A stretch of DNA of 64,000 nucleotides from Providencia hangzhouensis (lineage in GTDB: Bacteria > Pseudomonadota > Gammaproteobacteria > Enterobacterales > Enterobacteriaceae): the NCBI RefSeq assembly GCF_029193595.2, contig NZ_CP135052.1, forward strand, positions 1,860,001 to 1,924,000. Direction: 5' to 3'. The translations under genes were made by a program, and so were the position numbers. Below are positions 41,476 to 52,802 of the stretch, piece after piece. Within the stretch, counting starts at the first letter, position 1. Each line of letters begins with the position of its first letter. The notes beneath the pieces were generated by a model that was given only the letters and a program-made list of their open reading frames with translations, searched no databases and was not told where the DNA came from.

Positions 41476-44091
41476 ATGAGCGAGATTGCCAGAGAAATCA
41501 CACCAGTTAATATCGAAGAAGAGCTTAAAAGTTCGTATTTGGATTATGCAATGTCCGTTATTGTCGGCCGTGCGCTTCCAGATGTTCGAGATGGACTGAA
41601 GCCAGTACACCGCAGAGTACTGTATGCGATGAATGTATTGGGAAATGATTGGAATAAACCCTATAAAAAATCTGCCCGTATTGTTGGGGACGTCATCGGT
41701 AAATACCATCCACATGGTGATAGCGCTGTTTACGAGACAATTGTTCGTCTTGCACAGCCTTTCTCAATGCGTTACATGCTGGTTGATGGTCAGGGAAACT
41801 TCGGTTCAGTTGACGGAGACTCCGCTGCGGCAATGCGTTATACGGAAATCCGTATGGCGAAAATTGCCCATGAGCTACTTGCTGACCTTGAAAAAGAAAC
41901 CGTTGATTTCGTTCCAAACTATGACGGAACAGAGCAAATTCCTGAAGTTATGCCAACGAAAATTCCAAACCTTTTGGTTAATGGGTCGTCTGGTATTGCG
42001 GTTGGGATGGCAACCAATATTCCTCCTCACAATTTAGGGGAAGTGATTAATGGTTGTCTTGCTTATATAGAAGATGAAGACATCAGTATTGAAGGTTTAA
42101 TGGAACATATTCCAGGGCCTGATTTCCCAACAGCGGCTATTATCAACGGCCGTCGTGGGATTATTGATGCATATCGTACAGGACGTGGCAAGGTCTATAT
42201 CCGTGCAAGCGCTGAAGTGGAAGTCGATGAGAAAAATGGTCGCGAAACCATTATTGTCAGCGAAATCCCTTATCAAGTGAATAAAGCTCGCTTGATTGAA
42301 AAAATTGCAGAGTTAGTTAAAGACAAACGTGTTGAAGGAATCAGTGCACTGCGTGACGAGTCGGATAAAGACGGTATGCGCATTGTTATTGAAGTTAAGC
42401 GCGATGCAGTGGGTGAAGTTGTCCTGAACAACTTATATTCCTTGACTCAATTGCAAGTTTCTTTTGGTATCAATATGGTGGCTCTACATCAAGGGCAACC
42501 GAAAATACTGAATTTAAAAGATATCATTGCTGCTTTTGTGCGTCACCGTCGTGAAGTTGTCACTCGTCGTACGATTTTCGAATTGCGTAAAGCGCGTGAC
42601 CGTGCTCATATCCTTGAAGCACTGGCAATCGCACTTGCTAATATTGACCCAATTATTGAATTGATCCGTAAAGCACCAACGCCAGCTGAAGCTAAAGCAG
42701 GGTTAATTGCACGTTCTTGGGATCTGGGTAATGTAGCGGCAATGCTAGAGCGTGCAGGTGATGACGCAGCTCGTCCTGAGTGGTTAGAACCACAGTTCGG
42801 TGTTCATGAAGGGCAATATTTCCTGACTGAGCAACAAGCTCAAGCTATTTTGGATTTACGTCTCCAAAAATTAACCGGTCTTGAGCACGAAAAACTACTG
42901 GAAGAGTACCGTGATCTTCTAGTACAAATTGAAGCTTTACTGTTTATTTTACGTAGTCCTGAACGTTTGATGGAAGTGATTCGCGAAGAGTTAGAAATTA
43001 TTCGTGATACTTATAATGACCCTCGTCGTACAGAAATTACAGAAAATACCGCAGACATCAATATTGAAGATTTGATCAATCAAGAAGATGTGGTAGTGAC
43101 ATTATCTCACCAAGGTTATGTGAAATATCAGCCTCTGTCTGATTACGAAGCACAGCGCCGTGGTGGTAAAGGTAAATCTGCTGCACGGACAAAAGACGAA
43201 GACTTCATTGAACGCTTATTGGTCGCCAATACGCACGACACCATCTTGTGTTTCTCAAGTCGTGGGCGTTTGTATTGGATGAAAGTTTATCAGTTGCCAG
43301 AAGCGAGTCGTGGTGCTCGTGGTCGTCCAATTGTTAACTTATTACCACTTGAGCAAGATGAACGCATTACTGCTATCTTACCTGTACGTGAATATGAAGA
43401 GGGCTATAACGTCTTCATGGCAACGGCGAGTGGTACTGTGAAGAAAACACCTTTACAAGAGTTTAGCCGCCCAAGAAGTGCCGGTATTATTGCAGTGAAC
43501 TTGAATGAAGGTGATGAACTGATTGGGGTTGATTTAACCGATGGTTCAAATGAAGTCATGCTGTTCTCTGCACAAGGTAAAGTTGTGCGCTTCGCTGAAG
43601 ATGCAGTTCGCCCAATGGGACGTACTGCAACGGGTGTTCGTGGAATTAAATTAATGGATAACGATAAAGTCGTATCCTTGATCATTCCACGTGGTGAAGG
43701 CCATATCTTAACTGTCACAGAAAATGGTTATGGTAAACGTACTGAAGAAGCAGAATACCCAACTAAATCGCGTGCAACTCAAGGGGTTATTTCTATCAAA
43801 GTGAGTGAGCGAAACGGTAATGTTGTTGGTGCTATTCAAGTTGATGAAACTGACCAAATCATGATGATTACGGATGCCGGCACATTAGTGCGTACCCGTG
43901 TATCTGAAGTGAGCGTCGTTGGCCGTAATACGCAAGGTGTGACCTTGATTAGAACAGCTGAAGATGAAAAAGTGGTTGGTTTACAACGTGTTGCTGAAAC
44001 AGATGATGATGAAAATAATGATGATGAGAATGCGATTGAAAACACTGAAGAAAACGGTGTTGATGATGCAAATATCGACGATCAAGAGTAA
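41476..44091 (+). CDS. gyrA: DNA gyrase subunit A
   Basis: An 871-residue type IIA topoisomerase subunit that cuts and rejoins DNA for negative supercoiling. The catalytic Tyr is Y122 in AMRYTEIR. The C-terminal beta-pinwheel contains the GyrA box QRRGGKG near residue 560. In the quinolone-resistance region Ser83 is retained and position 87 is Glu. Glu at 87 is, as I recall, normal in Proteus relatives, so the gene reads as quinolone-susceptible wild type. The very acidic tail (about 835-871) is typical. The ATG at 41476 aligns with the E. coli start and has AGGGAC upstream. Confidence 0.97.
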   Translation: MSEIAREITPVNIEEELKSSYLDYAMSVIVGRALPDVRDGLKPVHRRVLYAMNVLGNDWNKPYKKSARIVGDVIGKYHPHGDSAVYETIVRLAQPFSMRYMLVDGQGNFGSVDGDSAAAMRYTEIRMAKIAHELLADLEKETVDFVPNYDGTEQIPEVMPTKIPNLLVNGSSGIAVGMATNIPPHNLGEVINGCLAYIEDEDISIEGLMEHIPGPDFPTAAIINGRRGIIDAYRTGRGKVYIRASAEVEVDEKNGRETIIVSEIPYQVNKARLIEKIAELVKDKRVEGISALRDESDKDGMRIVIEVKRDAVGEVVLNNLYSLTQLQVSFGINMVALHQGQPKILNLKDIIAAFVRHRREVVTRRTIFELRKARDRAHILEALAIALANIDPIIELIRKAPTPAEAKAGLIARSWDLGNVAAMLERAGDDAARPEWLEPQFGVHEGQYFLTEQQAQAILDLRLQKLTGLEHEKLLEEYRDLLVQIEALLFILRSPERLMEVIREELEIIRDTYNDPRRTEITENTADINIEDLINQEDVVVTLSHQGYVKYQPLSDYEAQRRGGKGKSAARTKDEDFIERLLVANTHDTILCFSSRGRLYWMKVYQLPEASRGARGRPIVNLLPLEQDERITAILPVREYEEGYNVFMATASGTVKKTPLQEFSRPRSAGIIAVNLNEGDELIGVDLTDGSNEVMLFSAQGKVVRFAEDAVRPMGRTATGVRGIKLMDNDKVVSLIIPRGEGHILTVTENGYGKRTEEAEYPTKSRATQGVISIKVSERNGNVVGAIQVDETDQIMMITDAGTLVRTRVSEVSVVGRNTQGVTLIRTAEDEKVVGLQRVAETDDDENNDDENAIENTEENGVDDANIDDQE

Positions 44092-44111
44092 TTATCGCGT
44101 TTAATTTAATG

Positions 44112-44139
44112 AACGGGTAGCATATTAGCTGCCCGTTTT
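44112..44139 (+). terminator. Terminator of gyrA
   Basis: A 10-bp stem (AACGGGTAGC / GCTGCCCGTT, one G-U pair) has a 6-base loop and a short T-run. Confidence 0.85.
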
Positions 44140-44247
44140 AGTTTCTAGTCTAAATTTCTTAGTTTTATTACTTTTCATGTCTGTCGCTTTTTTATTATGT
44201 AATCGAGTATAATTAGCGATCATCGTATCGAATATACAGGAAAACGC

Positions 44248-47091
44248 TTGAGATACTTACCCTCGTTTAAAACATCACTTAGACTTTCTCGGGATTTATT
44301 TCGTATCCTCGGCTTGATGTTGTGGGGCATGGGTGCTTTTATCACTTTATTTTTCCTTTATTCGCAATTTAATGAATACAAATCTGATCTTCGCCAGCAG
44401 TTCTATTCTGGGTATGAAAACCTACAAGTCTATATACAGCAAACGGCGGCGACACTGAATTCTATTCAGTCGATGACTGATCTGTACCAAATAAAGCTGC
44501 AAGAATCGACAGAGGAAAATACTTTTACGAGTAAATTTATGGAATTGCCAAATGCCTCTAATTACTCGTTCTATAAATTAACTCCGAATACGGATTGTGA
44601 TCATTTTAGGGATAAAGCTGAAAACTATTTGCAGGCTTTTGAACAACTGAATTATTTTTGGAAAGAGAGTATTGCAGCGCCTCAAGCTTTAAACCATGTC
44701 TTTTTAGTGGGTTCGAAAAGTTATTGTCTGGTGGATTATCCTATTCGTTCTACAATATCGGATATAGAAATACTAAAAAAAGTTAGCTACGAAAGTGTGC
44801 GAACTTATCAAGGTTTAAGGCTACAAGGTAAAGAGCGTAAGCTATTTACCATTACGCATGGTGCTCAGCCGGATTATGGGCAGGTTTACTTAATTCAAGC
44901 AATCAAGCACGATAATCTGCTCCCCGCATTTATTGGGTTAGAACGTTCAATTAATTTAAATCAATTTAATATACGGCGAAATAAGGCTATCGAAATATTG
45001 ATAATTAACGACTATAACCAGCCTGTTTTATATTCACCTACAGATATCAATCCTAAGAGCTCTGCATTGCTCAATATTTCTGAGCCTTCATTTTTCGGTT
45101 TTAACTCAGATTACTCAAAATTAATCTTCAAAAAAAGGTTAGCACCTTCTCAAATTACGGTCATTTTCTCAATTGCGACGTCGGAAATATTAGCGAGTTT
45201 AGAAAACACCATTTTTTACGGTATCCTCCTAAATATTTTTACGGGTGGGCTGATTTTCTTTTTAATTTGGTTACTTGAAAGGAAAATGCTAGAACCCGCA
45301 GAGAACACTGCGATACGGCTTGAGGAACATGAACAATTCAACCACAAAATTGTAGCATCAGCACCGGTCGGTATCATCATTTTAAGATTAACAGATGGTG
45401 GTAATATTCTCAGTAATGAATTAGCCCATGACTATTTTCGGCTGTTAAATGATGATGATAAACAGCGAATATTGACAATTATTCGCCAAAAATCGAGCAA
45501 TTATATAGATGTGGTGACAACCAACGGCACACACTTACAAATTAGCTTTGTAAACTCTCGATACCAAAATGAAGATGTCGCTATTTGTGTATTAGTTGAC
45601 ATTAGCATTCGTGTTCAAATGGAAAAATCGCTACAAGATGTAGCCGATGCGGCGGAACAAGCAAACCATGCTAAGTCAATGTTTTTAGCGACAGTTAGTC
45701 ATGAATTAAGAACGCCGTTATATGGAATTATTGGTAATATAGAATTACTACAACGTTATGAATTACCTGAGAAAGCAACACGCTTAGTCTCAACTATGGA
45801 TAATTCATCTTCACTTTTATTGCAGATTATTAGTGATATTTTAGACTTTTCGAAAATTGAATCTAAGCAATTGAAAATAGAAAGCAAATTGTTTAATTGT
45901 CGAGAGGTTTTTGCGTTTGTATTAGCAAATTACCTGCCATTAGTCACGAAGAAAAAAATATCTTTATATTCTTTTATTGAGCCTAATATACCTGATCTCA
46001 TTTTGAATGACCCTGTTCGTTTACAACAAGTGATTTCTAACATTGTTAATAATAGTATTAAGTTTACAGAATCAGGTTTTGTATTGCTTTATGTATGGAA
46101 AGATGAGAATTATTTAAAGATTGAAATACGTGATTCAGGGATTGGAATGACACATGCGGTGGTCATGAAGTTGTTTGATCCATTCTTTCAAGTTTATGAC
46201 CAAAATAATATGGGCCATAAAGGAACTGGTTTAGGTCTAGCTATTTGCGAAAAACTGGTTAACCTCATGGATGGTGACATTGAGGTCAGTTCCCAAATTG
46301 GACTTGGTAGTTCATTTACTATTCGAATTCCTTTATATGGTCAAGAATATCTTAAGAAAAATATTCCAGAATACCGGGCTCATTATCGGATTGCTGTTTC
46401 GTGTCGAAATGAATTTTTAATGAACTTTCTTTTGCGTTTATTAAGTCAAGAACAATTTTCTGTTGTCCGCCATAATACAACGGATAAGACACAACATTAT
46501 GATCTCTTAATAACTGATTATGAGCAGGCTGAAAGGGGCATTTGTGAACATCATATCCAATTATCAAGTATTTATGCTGGTGAACTCCACCAAATAAAAC
46601 AAAACCAGTGGATTTATAATACATATCAATTAGATAAATTACCTATCTTAATTGATAAAGCCATCATGAAAACGGCCGAACAATCGCTGAAAAATAGTAC
46701 AGTAAATCCATCATTGGTTGCTGACCATTCGTTAAGTGAACATCATGTATTAATTGTCGATGACCACCCAATTAATAGAGCATTATTGAGTGAACAATTA
46801 GCGACTATCGGTTTTACTACAGGCACAGCGATAGATGGGCTAGATGCATTAAAATATTTAGATAATCATCATGTTGATATTGTTTTAACGGATGTAAATA
46901 TGCCAAATATGGATGGCTACCAGTTGGCAAAGGAACTGCGCCGTTTAGAGTTCAATTTACCCGTTATTGCATTAACTGCTAATGCAATGGCAGAAGAAAA
47001 GCAACGCTGTATTAACGCAGGAATGAATGATTGTTTATCAAAACCGACAACAATTGCAATTTTACGTGAGACTTTGACGCGCTATTGTTGA
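44248..47091 (+). CDS. rcsC: Rcs phosphorelay hybrid sensor kinase RcsC
   Basis: A 947-residue inner-membrane hybrid kinase of the envelope-stress Rcs phosphorelay. Membrane segments lie at about 19-40 and 322-343, flanking a periplasmic sensor domain. They are followed by a PAS-like linker (about 360-455), the dimerisation domain with phospho-acceptor H485 in ATVSHELRTP, the ATPase domain with GTGLGLAICEKL, and a receiver domain with D882 in LTDVNMPNMDG. It phosphorylates RcsD and through it RcsB. The start is TTG at 44248 with AGGAAA upstream; MRYLPSFKTSLR then matches E. coli MKYLASFRTTLK. Confidence 0.95.
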   Translation: MRYLPSFKTSLRLSRDLFRILGLMLWGMGAFITLFFLYSQFNEYKSDLRQQFYSGYENLQVYIQQTAATLNSIQSMTDLYQIKLQESTEENTFTSKFMELPNASNYSFYKLTPNTDCDHFRDKAENYLQAFEQLNYFWKESIAAPQALNHVFLVGSKSYCLVDYPIRSTISDIEILKKVSYESVRTYQGLRLQGKERKLFTITHGAQPDYGQVYLIQAIKHDNLLPAFIGLERSINLNQFNIRRNKAIEILIINDYNQPVLYSPTDINPKSSALLNISEPSFFGFNSDYSKLIFKKRLAPSQITVIFSIATSEILASLENTIFYGILLNIFTGGLIFFLIWLLERKMLEPAENTAIRLEEHEQFNHKIVASAPVGIIILRLTDGGNILSNELAHDYFRLLNDDDKQRILTIIRQKSSNYIDVVTTNGTHLQISFVNSRYQNEDVAICVLVDISIRVQMEKSLQDVADAAEQANHAKSMFLATVSHELRTPLYGIIGNIELLQRYELPEKATRLVSTMDNSSSLLLQIISDILDFSKIESKQLKIESKLFNCREVFAFVLANYLPLVTKKKISLYSFIEPNIPDLILNDPVRLQQVISNIVNNSIKFTESGFVLLYVWKDENYLKIEIRDSGIGMTHAVVMKLFDPFFQVYDQNNMGHKGTGLGLAICEKLVNLMDGDIEVSSQIGLGSSFTIRIPLYGQEYLKKNIPEYRAHYRIAVSCRNEFLMNFLLRLLSQEQFSVVRHNTTDKTQHYDLLITDYEQAERGICEHHIQLSSIYAGELHQIKQNQWIYNTYQLDKLPILIDKAIMKTAEQSLKNSTVNPSLVADHSLSEHHVLIVDDHPINRALLSEQLATIGFTTGTAIDGLDALKYLDNHHVDIVLTDVNMPNMDGYQLAKELRRLEFNLPVIALTANAMAEEKQRCINAGMNDCLSKPTTIAILRETLTRYC

Positions 47092-47117
47092 ATGTGACTA
47101 AAAAAGGACGCAAAAAT

Positions 47118-47139
47118 AAAAACCCATAATTGGGTTTTT
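47118..47139. terminator. Terminator between convergent rcsC and rcsB
   Basis: A 9-bp stem AAAAACCCA / TGGGTTTTT has a TAAT loop. Its symmetrical A/T tails make it suitable for both strands. Confidence 0.85.
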
Positions 47140-47169
47140 ATTGGCGTAGTCTTATAGTTAAAATGAAAT

Positions 47170-47820
47170 TTACTCTGAAGGCGAGTTATCAATGCTGACA
47201 GAAGAAAGGTAATTCAGTAGCGCTATATCATTTTCAACACCTAATTTCAGCATAGCTGATTTTTTCTGGCTACTGATTGTTTTTATACTGCGGTTAAGTT
47301 TCTTTGCAATTTCAGTGACCAAAAAACCTTCAGCAAACAAGCGTAGCACTTCACTTTCTTTTGGTGATAAACGTTTATCGCCATAGCCGCTTGCATTGAC
47401 TTTTTCTAACAGTTTGCTCACGCTTTCTGGTGTGAATTTTTTGCCTTTCTGTAAAGCCGCTAAAGCTTTAGGTAAATCAGCTGGCGCACCTTGTTTTAAC
47501 ACAATTCCTTCAATATCCAGCTCTAAAATAGCGCTAAGAATGGCAGGGTTATTGTTCATAGTGAGAACAATAATTGACAGGTCAGGATAATGCCGCTTGA
47601 TGTATTTGATTAAAGTAATACCATCGCCATATTTGTCACCTGGCATAGATAAATCAGTAACTAGCACGTCTGCATTTAAACGTGCTAAGTTATTAATCAA
47701 AGAGGTTGAGTCCTCAAATTCCCCTACGATATTCACCCATTCAATTTGTTCAAGTGATTTTCTGATGCCGAAAAGAACGATAGGGTGATCATCGGCAACA
47801 ATGACATTTAGGTTATTCAT
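47170..47820 (-). CDS. rcsB: Rcs response regulator RcsB
   Basis: A 216-residue NarL/LuxR-type response regulator, the length of E. coli RcsB. The receiver domain has the acidic pair D10/D11 and phospho-acceptor D56 in VTDLSMPG. The helix-turn-helix occupies about 150-210 (RLSPKESEVLRLFAEGFLVT). It controls capsule, motility, cell division and stress genes. It follows rcsD by one base and is convergent with rcsC, the usual enterobacterial arrangement. Confidence 0.97.
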   Translation of the reverse strand: MNNLNVIVADDHPIVLFGIRKSLEQIEWVNIVGEFEDSTSLINNLARLNADVLVTDLSMPGDKYGDGITLIKYIKRHYPDLSIIVLTMNNNPAILSAILELDIEGIVLKQGAPADLPKALAALQKGKKFTPESVSKLLEKVNASGYGDKRLSPKESEVLRLFAEGFLVTEIAKKLNRSIKTISSQKKSAMLKLGVENDIALLNYLSSVSIDNSPSE

Positions 47821-47821
47821 A

Positions 47822-50515
47822 TTATTGGTTACCTTCTGGCATTAGTTTTTTGACTGAATTATCCAGCACGCTAATGCAATTTTTTATTTCCAATCCGTTT
47901 TCATCTGCTATGTAACGCTCCAAATCTTCACAAAGTTCATGAAGATAAGTAAATTCGAGCATAGCAAAAACTCCTTTTAAACGATGTGCAGTGTTTTTCA
48001 ATTCGGTCAAATCCTCAACACTTTCACTATTATACAGTTTATTAATATCTATCGGTACTGTTGTGATAAACAAATCTCGATATCCGCTATTTGCCAGTGC
48101 TAATTGATAACTTGTAATTGCATTTTCAATTGATTCATTCGAGTTCTGTGAAAGCGCTTGAGTACTAACATGGTCTGGAGGCAAAATATCAGCATGCTCA
48201 TGCTCTGCGTTTTCGATCAATAATGAGATAGCATCAATTAATTCATCAGCAAAATTGTAGTTAGTTTCGATATAATGAGGTTGTAATTGATTAATCCCTA
48301 AAAGAGTACCATTTACTTTAACAATATTTTCAAAACATTCCTCATTATTATCAGTTATCAAAAGATCCCAGTCGGTGTGATGGGAACTTTCACTTAAGTC
48401 CAAATATTCTGCTCCATAATTTGTTAATATGTTCCTAACAATCCGTGAGATATCTGCATTATGTATATTTAAACGTATACAAACATCTTCCAATAAAGCT
48501 GGGAAGTCTTTGACGAGCATTTCTTTAGCTGCAGGAAGCGTAATTTCATAATGAGTGCCTATTGCATCACTAGAACGAATAGAAAAAGTACCATTCATTT
48601 TTTTAACCAGTAACTTACATAAATAAAATGTAATGCCTGAACGCGTAAAGTTAGAAGCATTCAAAATTTGCCCAGTAAAAGGACTGTGTAAATTACTAAG
48701 CTCAAGATTACTGACCCCAGTTCCACTGTCTTTAATACTCAATAAAATTACATTTTTATTGGCATCATAAGATAACGCGAATGAAATTTTTCCAAAAGAG
48801 GTTGTCGCAATAGAATAATCCCAAATTAGTTGTATTAACTGTTTTAAATAATCAGGGTTTGCCATGATCAGTGAATCTGGATTGAGATTATTATGAAAAT
48901 AAAGTGCTAACCCCTTGTTATTGCATTGGGATAAATTTTGTTTCAAAAACTCGCTAACAAGATTACTGATAGAAACGTTTTCAGTTTTTACTGAGCTAGC
49001 TTGAGACTCAAGCTGATTTAATAAGTTAATGTTTTTAAACCAGCGATTGATATAAAAAAGCTGACTTTCAATTTCTAAAATAAATTTGCGGTTATTTACG
49101 CTGACTATTTCGGATAATTTAGTTAATTGTTCATCCACCTTAATTAGTGAGGGTAATATCTCAGTACACATATTCTCAAATACAATCTTACGCATGTGAA
49201 TATTTTTTTTGTACTCACGATTCGCTAATTCTTGACGTTTTTGGGTCAATGCTTCTTTGTCTTTGTCGATAATAATAAAGAGAACGGTATTGGGTTTTGT
49301 CATGCTATTGACAAGAATAACTTCATAGATAATATTCTCGATAGAAACTTGGATAACATCATGGTTTTCTATCGCCATTTCTTTAATGTGAATAAGATCC
49401 ATAGAAGGTAATAACTGGTTAGCAATATCATTGCTCAGAATCTTTTTGTTAGTATTAAAGTCATAAACCAAAATACCGTATGAAATATGGCTGATAATAT
49501 CGCTTGTCAATGATTCATTAAAACTCAGCTCTTGCAACATATTTGTATTGGGCGAAATAAGGCGCTTACGAATGAATAGCATGATCAGTAAAGCGAAGAA
49601 GATCATAATAAGCATGCCAGTCATTAGCCATAAGTTATAGCCAATAACATTAAAGATAATACTTTTTAATGAGACATGGTAATAAAGTTGATAGCTGGTG
49701 CCATCAATAGGGTGGGAGAAAATGAGGTTAGTTCCGACCCAAGTTGTATGAGGTTCATTGCTTCCTGTGCTTGCAGGGCGTGTATTAATCGTAAAAAAAT
49801 CCCCATTTAAATTTGGAGGGATCAGTGAATTGATAGAAATATCAAAGGATATGACACTCGTTAGCTGCCCTGGAGAATTAAACATTAGCCGGTAAGTATA
49901 GTAAAAAAGGTTATCGGGAGAGTACTTTTGAATATTTGAAATTATTTCCCGTCGGTCTAATAATGTTGATTGAGTCAACATATCAGCACGTTTTTCTTCA
50001 GCAGTTAATGTGAGATAACTTTCTTTAAAACGTAGCTCAGGTTTAAGTATTGAATGAGTGGTCACTAAGACTAGGGTATTGTCTAAGCCATTGAGATAAT
50101 ACATTGAGTTATATTCATTACGGGCTCCCCAGACAATCTCCATATAATTTGCAAGTTTAGATGCTAAAACATTACTACTTTGCTTATTATTGCCAAATAC
50201 AATAGCATCGATGGATTGGTTGGCACTACTTAGCCAAAAAATATCATGGCGTATTCCTGTCACGGCAAGCTGATCAGCGGATGGGGTAGAGGATTTATTA
50301 TTGGCAATTTTGTAGATATGGCTTGCTTGATAACGATAATCTTCGATTTGATACGCTAACCGACTAGCCATACTGTTCAAACTAGCCTGACGGCTTTGAA
50401 CCAATGCTTGATAGTAGTTAAATAGTGATAAACAAAGCATCACTATCAGCAGTAAAATAAATGCTGCGAAAATACGAAAAAGAGTGTTTGGCTTTAATAA
50501 TGATTGTTTGTACAT
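47822..50515 (-). CDS. rcsD: Rcs phosphotransfer protein RcsD
   Basis: An 897-residue inner-membrane protein that passes phosphate from RcsC to RcsB. Membrane segments lie near residues 12-32 and about 295-320 around a periplasmic domain. They are followed by a kinase-like region without the phospho-acceptor His and a C-terminal HPt domain with H844 in NTAHRLKGVFAM. The sequence diverges considerably from E. coli RcsD outside the HPt, as is usual for this protein. It precedes rcsB by one base. Confidence 0.93.
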   Translation of the reverse strand: MYKQSLLKPNTLFRIFAAFILLLIVMLCLSLFNYYQALVQSRQASLNSMASRLAYQIEDYRYQASHIYKIANNKSSTPSADQLAVTGIRHDIFWLSSANQSIDAIVFGNNKQSSNVLASKLANYMEIVWGARNEYNSMYYLNGLDNTLVLVTTHSILKPELRFKESYLTLTAEEKRADMLTQSTLLDRREIISNIQKYSPDNLFYYTYRLMFNSPGQLTSVISFDISINSLIPPNLNGDFFTINTRPASTGSNEPHTTWVGTNLIFSHPIDGTSYQLYYHVSLKSIIFNVIGYNLWLMTGMLIMIFFALLIMLFIRKRLISPNTNMLQELSFNESLTSDIISHISYGILVYDFNTNKKILSNDIANQLLPSMDLIHIKEMAIENHDVIQVSIENIIYEVILVNSMTKPNTVLFIIIDKDKEALTQKRQELANREYKKNIHMRKIVFENMCTEILPSLIKVDEQLTKLSEIVSVNNRKFILEIESQLFYINRWFKNINLLNQLESQASSVKTENVSISNLVSEFLKQNLSQCNNKGLALYFHNNLNPDSLIMANPDYLKQLIQLIWDYSIATTSFGKISFALSYDANKNVILLSIKDSGTGVSNLELSNLHSPFTGQILNASNFTRSGITFYLCKLLVKKMNGTFSIRSSDAIGTHYEITLPAAKEMLVKDFPALLEDVCIRLNIHNADISRIVRNILTNYGAEYLDLSESSHHTDWDLLITDNNEECFENIVKVNGTLLGINQLQPHYIETNYNFADELIDAISLLIENAEHEHADILPPDHVSTQALSQNSNESIENAITSYQLALANSGYRDLFITTVPIDINKLYNSESVEDLTELKNTAHRLKGVFAMLEFTYLHELCEDLERYIADENGLEIKNCISVLDNSVKKLMPEGNQ

Positions 50516-50689
50516 ACTGTAGCAAGTCGTCCCATCGGCAAAAGTATTATTAGGTTAAAAATCATACGCCTAGAGAAAGGATAGACACCGATTTTGCACA
50601 GATATTACCATTTTTCTTGGAAAAGAGAGAGCAATTGAGTGAAGATTAGCCAAACGAAGTAAAAAAATCAATTTTTTTACTTTCAGGGG

Positions 50690-50718
50690 TAGACAAGTTG
50701 CTGGGATTCCTCCATAAT
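50690..50718 (+). promoter_or_regulatory. Promoter of the tRNA operon
   Basis: TAGACA at 50690-50695 and CATAAT at 50713-50718 are separated by 17 bases and followed by a GC-rich discriminator (GCGCCCC), the hallmark of promoters under stringent ppGpp control. The mature tRNA-Ser begins 11 bases downstream. Confidence 0.75.
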
Positions 50719-50728
50719 CGCGCCCCAT

Positions 50729-50816
<88 letters not shown>

Positions 50817-50821
50817 TATTC

Positions 50822-50897
<76 letters not shown>

Positions 50898-50903
50898 AAT
50901 AAG

Positions 50904-50938
50904 AACCCGTTACATTTAATAGATGTAACGGGTTTTTT
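50904..50938 (+). terminator. Terminator of the tRNA operon
   Basis: A 12-bp perfect stem (AACCCGTTACAT / ATGTAACGGGTT) has a 7-base loop and is followed by a T-run. Confidence 0.95.
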
Positions 50939-51466
50939 CTTGCTTGTAATCCATATTATTTAACTACCTTTAGTCGCTGATGTGACAAACTTCTGGCTCC
51001 ATCACCAAAAGAACATCAATTTTTCTTTCCATCGCTGATTGTGGTGGCTTCTTGAAAGCACCAATAAAAAGTAACGATTAAATTGACAAAAATCAGCAAA
51101 AAAATTCGCAAAATGACAAAAGTGCATATTAATAGTGAGATTAATTAAGCCATATATGTGATAATTTTATCTGTTCCTTGCAGTTTAAGTGATTATGTTG
51201 TTGGCCTAACCGATGCATAGTTTTGATGAATAGAAAACGAACTTCACAGAGCTATTTATTAATTAGCCATATTAAAAATCAAATATTGCTTAATGGCTTG
51301 GAAAGATTATTCGGCTGTTATCTACTCGAAAGGGAGATGAACTGCAAGGTATTCAGATAGTTATGGGTGAAAACCCATCTTGTTGTAGTAATCATGTTGA
51401 ATTTAAAAGACTAAATATTGTCTAAAATAGCGTGCATTCTGCAAAGGCGAAGTATTGGGAGATATA
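50939..51466. other. Intergenic region between the tRNAs and lpxP
   Basis: About 530 bases without a supported gene. On the minus strand at 50976-51080 a short open frame ends PEVCHISD but has no ribosome site and is closed by an upstream stop. It could be chance or the stub of a lost gene. E. coli has ompC and micF next to rcsD; nothing like them is seen here. Confidence 0.5.
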
Positions 51467-52390
51467 ATGTACGCCAAAAACCCATTTTCACTGAAATTGG
51501 TCCACCCGAAGTATGTAGTAACTTGGGTGGGAGTTTTTATCTTATTTTTATTAGTTCAATTGCCGTATAAATGGCAAATGTGGCTTGGTGCTTTTTTAGG
51601 CAGTAATTCACGGTATTTTATTAAAAGAAGAGTATCAATCATTAAGCGAAATTTAGAATTGTGTTTCCCAAATAAAAACAAAAATGAAATAGATACTTTG
51701 GTGAATGATAACTTAAAATCTTTAGGTATCGCATTATTTGAAACTGGGATAGCCTGGTTTTGGAGTGATAAAAAAGTTAAAAAATTATTTCAAGTAAAAG
51801 GAATGTCCAATTACTTAGATGCTATTGCTAAAAATAAAGGTGTGATTATTGTTGGGGTCCATTTTATGTCACTTGAACTCGGTGGCCGGATTATGGGGCT
51901 TTGTTTTCCTGTTAATGCAATGTATCGTCCTCATAACAATAAAGCGATGGAATATATTCAGACAAAAGGGCGGTGTCGTTCAGGTAAAGGAATGATTGAT
52001 CGTAAAAATTTAAAATTTATGGTTCAAGAGTTAAAAAGTGGTAAATCCATATGGTTTGCACCGGACCAAGATTTTGGAAGAAAAGGCACGATATTTGCGC
52101 CGTTTTTTTCTGTCAAAAATAGTTCCACGTCAAAAGGAACCTCAATACTTGCTCAATTATCTAAATCTCCAACACTCACGGTAACATTATTGAGAAATAA
52201 GAGCGGTGCTAATTATGATTTGGTACTGGGAAAAGAAATACTAGAATACCCAAGCTCTGATGCATTACAGGATGCAACAATAATTAACTCTATCTTAGAG
52301 GTTGAAATAATGAAAGCGCCCGAGCAGTACCTTTGGGCTCATCGCCGGTTTAAAACCCGGCCTGAAGGAGAAGTGTCACTTTATAGCTAG
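51467..52390 (+). CDS. lpxP: Kdo2-lipid A acyltransferase, LpxP-like
   Basis: A 307-residue inner-membrane late acyltransferase (LpxL/LpxM/LpxP family) that adds a secondary acyl chain to lipid A on the cytosolic face. An N-terminal anchor covers about residues 16-33. The catalytic HX4E motif is H132-E137 in VGVHFMSLELGG. The segment MYRPHNN and the C-terminus RFKTRPEGEVSLYS favour LpxP over LpxL. E. coli LpxP is cold-induced and uses palmitoleoyl-ACP; temperature control here is not shown. The ATG at 51467 has GGGAG 5 bases upstream. The gene is AT-rich. Confidence 0.85.
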   Translation: MYAKNPFSLKLVHPKYVVTWVGVFILFLLVQLPYKWQMWLGAFLGSNSRYFIKRRVSIIKRNLELCFPNKNKNEIDTLVNDNLKSLGIALFETGIAWFWSDKKVKKLFQVKGMSNYLDAIAKNKGVIIVGVHFMSLELGGRIMGLCFPVNAMYRPHNNKAMEYIQTKGRCRSGKGMIDRKNLKFMVQELKSGKSIWFAPDQDFGRKGTIFAPFFSVKNSSTSKGTSILAQLSKSPTLTVTLLRNKSGANYDLVLGKEILEYPSSDALQDATIINSILEVEIMKAPEQYLWAHRRFKTRPEGEVSLYS

Positions 52391-52429
52391 TTTTATATTT
52401 ATCTATGGCACTTTAAAATTCATAATAAT

Positions 52430-52460
52430 AGACGAGATAAACACATGTTTTATCTCGTCT
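52430..52460 (+). terminator. Hairpin downstream of lpxP
   Basis: A 12-bp perfect stem (AGACGAGATAAA / TTTATCTCGTCT) with a 7-base loop lies 40 bases after the lpxP stop. The tail is AT-rich but has no T-run. Confidence 0.65.
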
Positions 52461-52802
52461 ATTAACAATTTATAGCCTTGTTTAGCACAAGGTTATCGTT
52501 ATAACCAGCTGTGTAGCATAAAGTATGATAATGAAAATATAAAAATTACCATTAGGTGTTGGAGCACCTTTAAAAACAAAAGAAATCTTCTTACTTGATT
52601 CATTGTTTCCTGCTTTGGCGAATATAATAAACGGCTAATTAAAACTCTTTTTTAGTGTAGTTCCACTAATAATAAAATACCAATTTCCATTAAAAAAATT
52701 AAAGAAATGTGAAATAAATTACACTTAATAAGTAAAAATAACTAAGTTAATGAGTAATTAATAAATAATAAAATATCTGGTCATTTATTACGTAAAATAC
52801 GT

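Noticed and set aside
50976..51080. Minus-strand open frame next to tRNA-Thr, considered as a gene remnant or island stub
   Set aside because: There is no ribosome site, it is short, and no direct repeat of the tRNA 3' end was found to mark an integration site.
50939..51466. Search for micF/ompC, the E. coli neighbours of rcsD
   Set aside because: No porin gene or micF-like sequence is present; the position is taken by tRNAs and lpxP.
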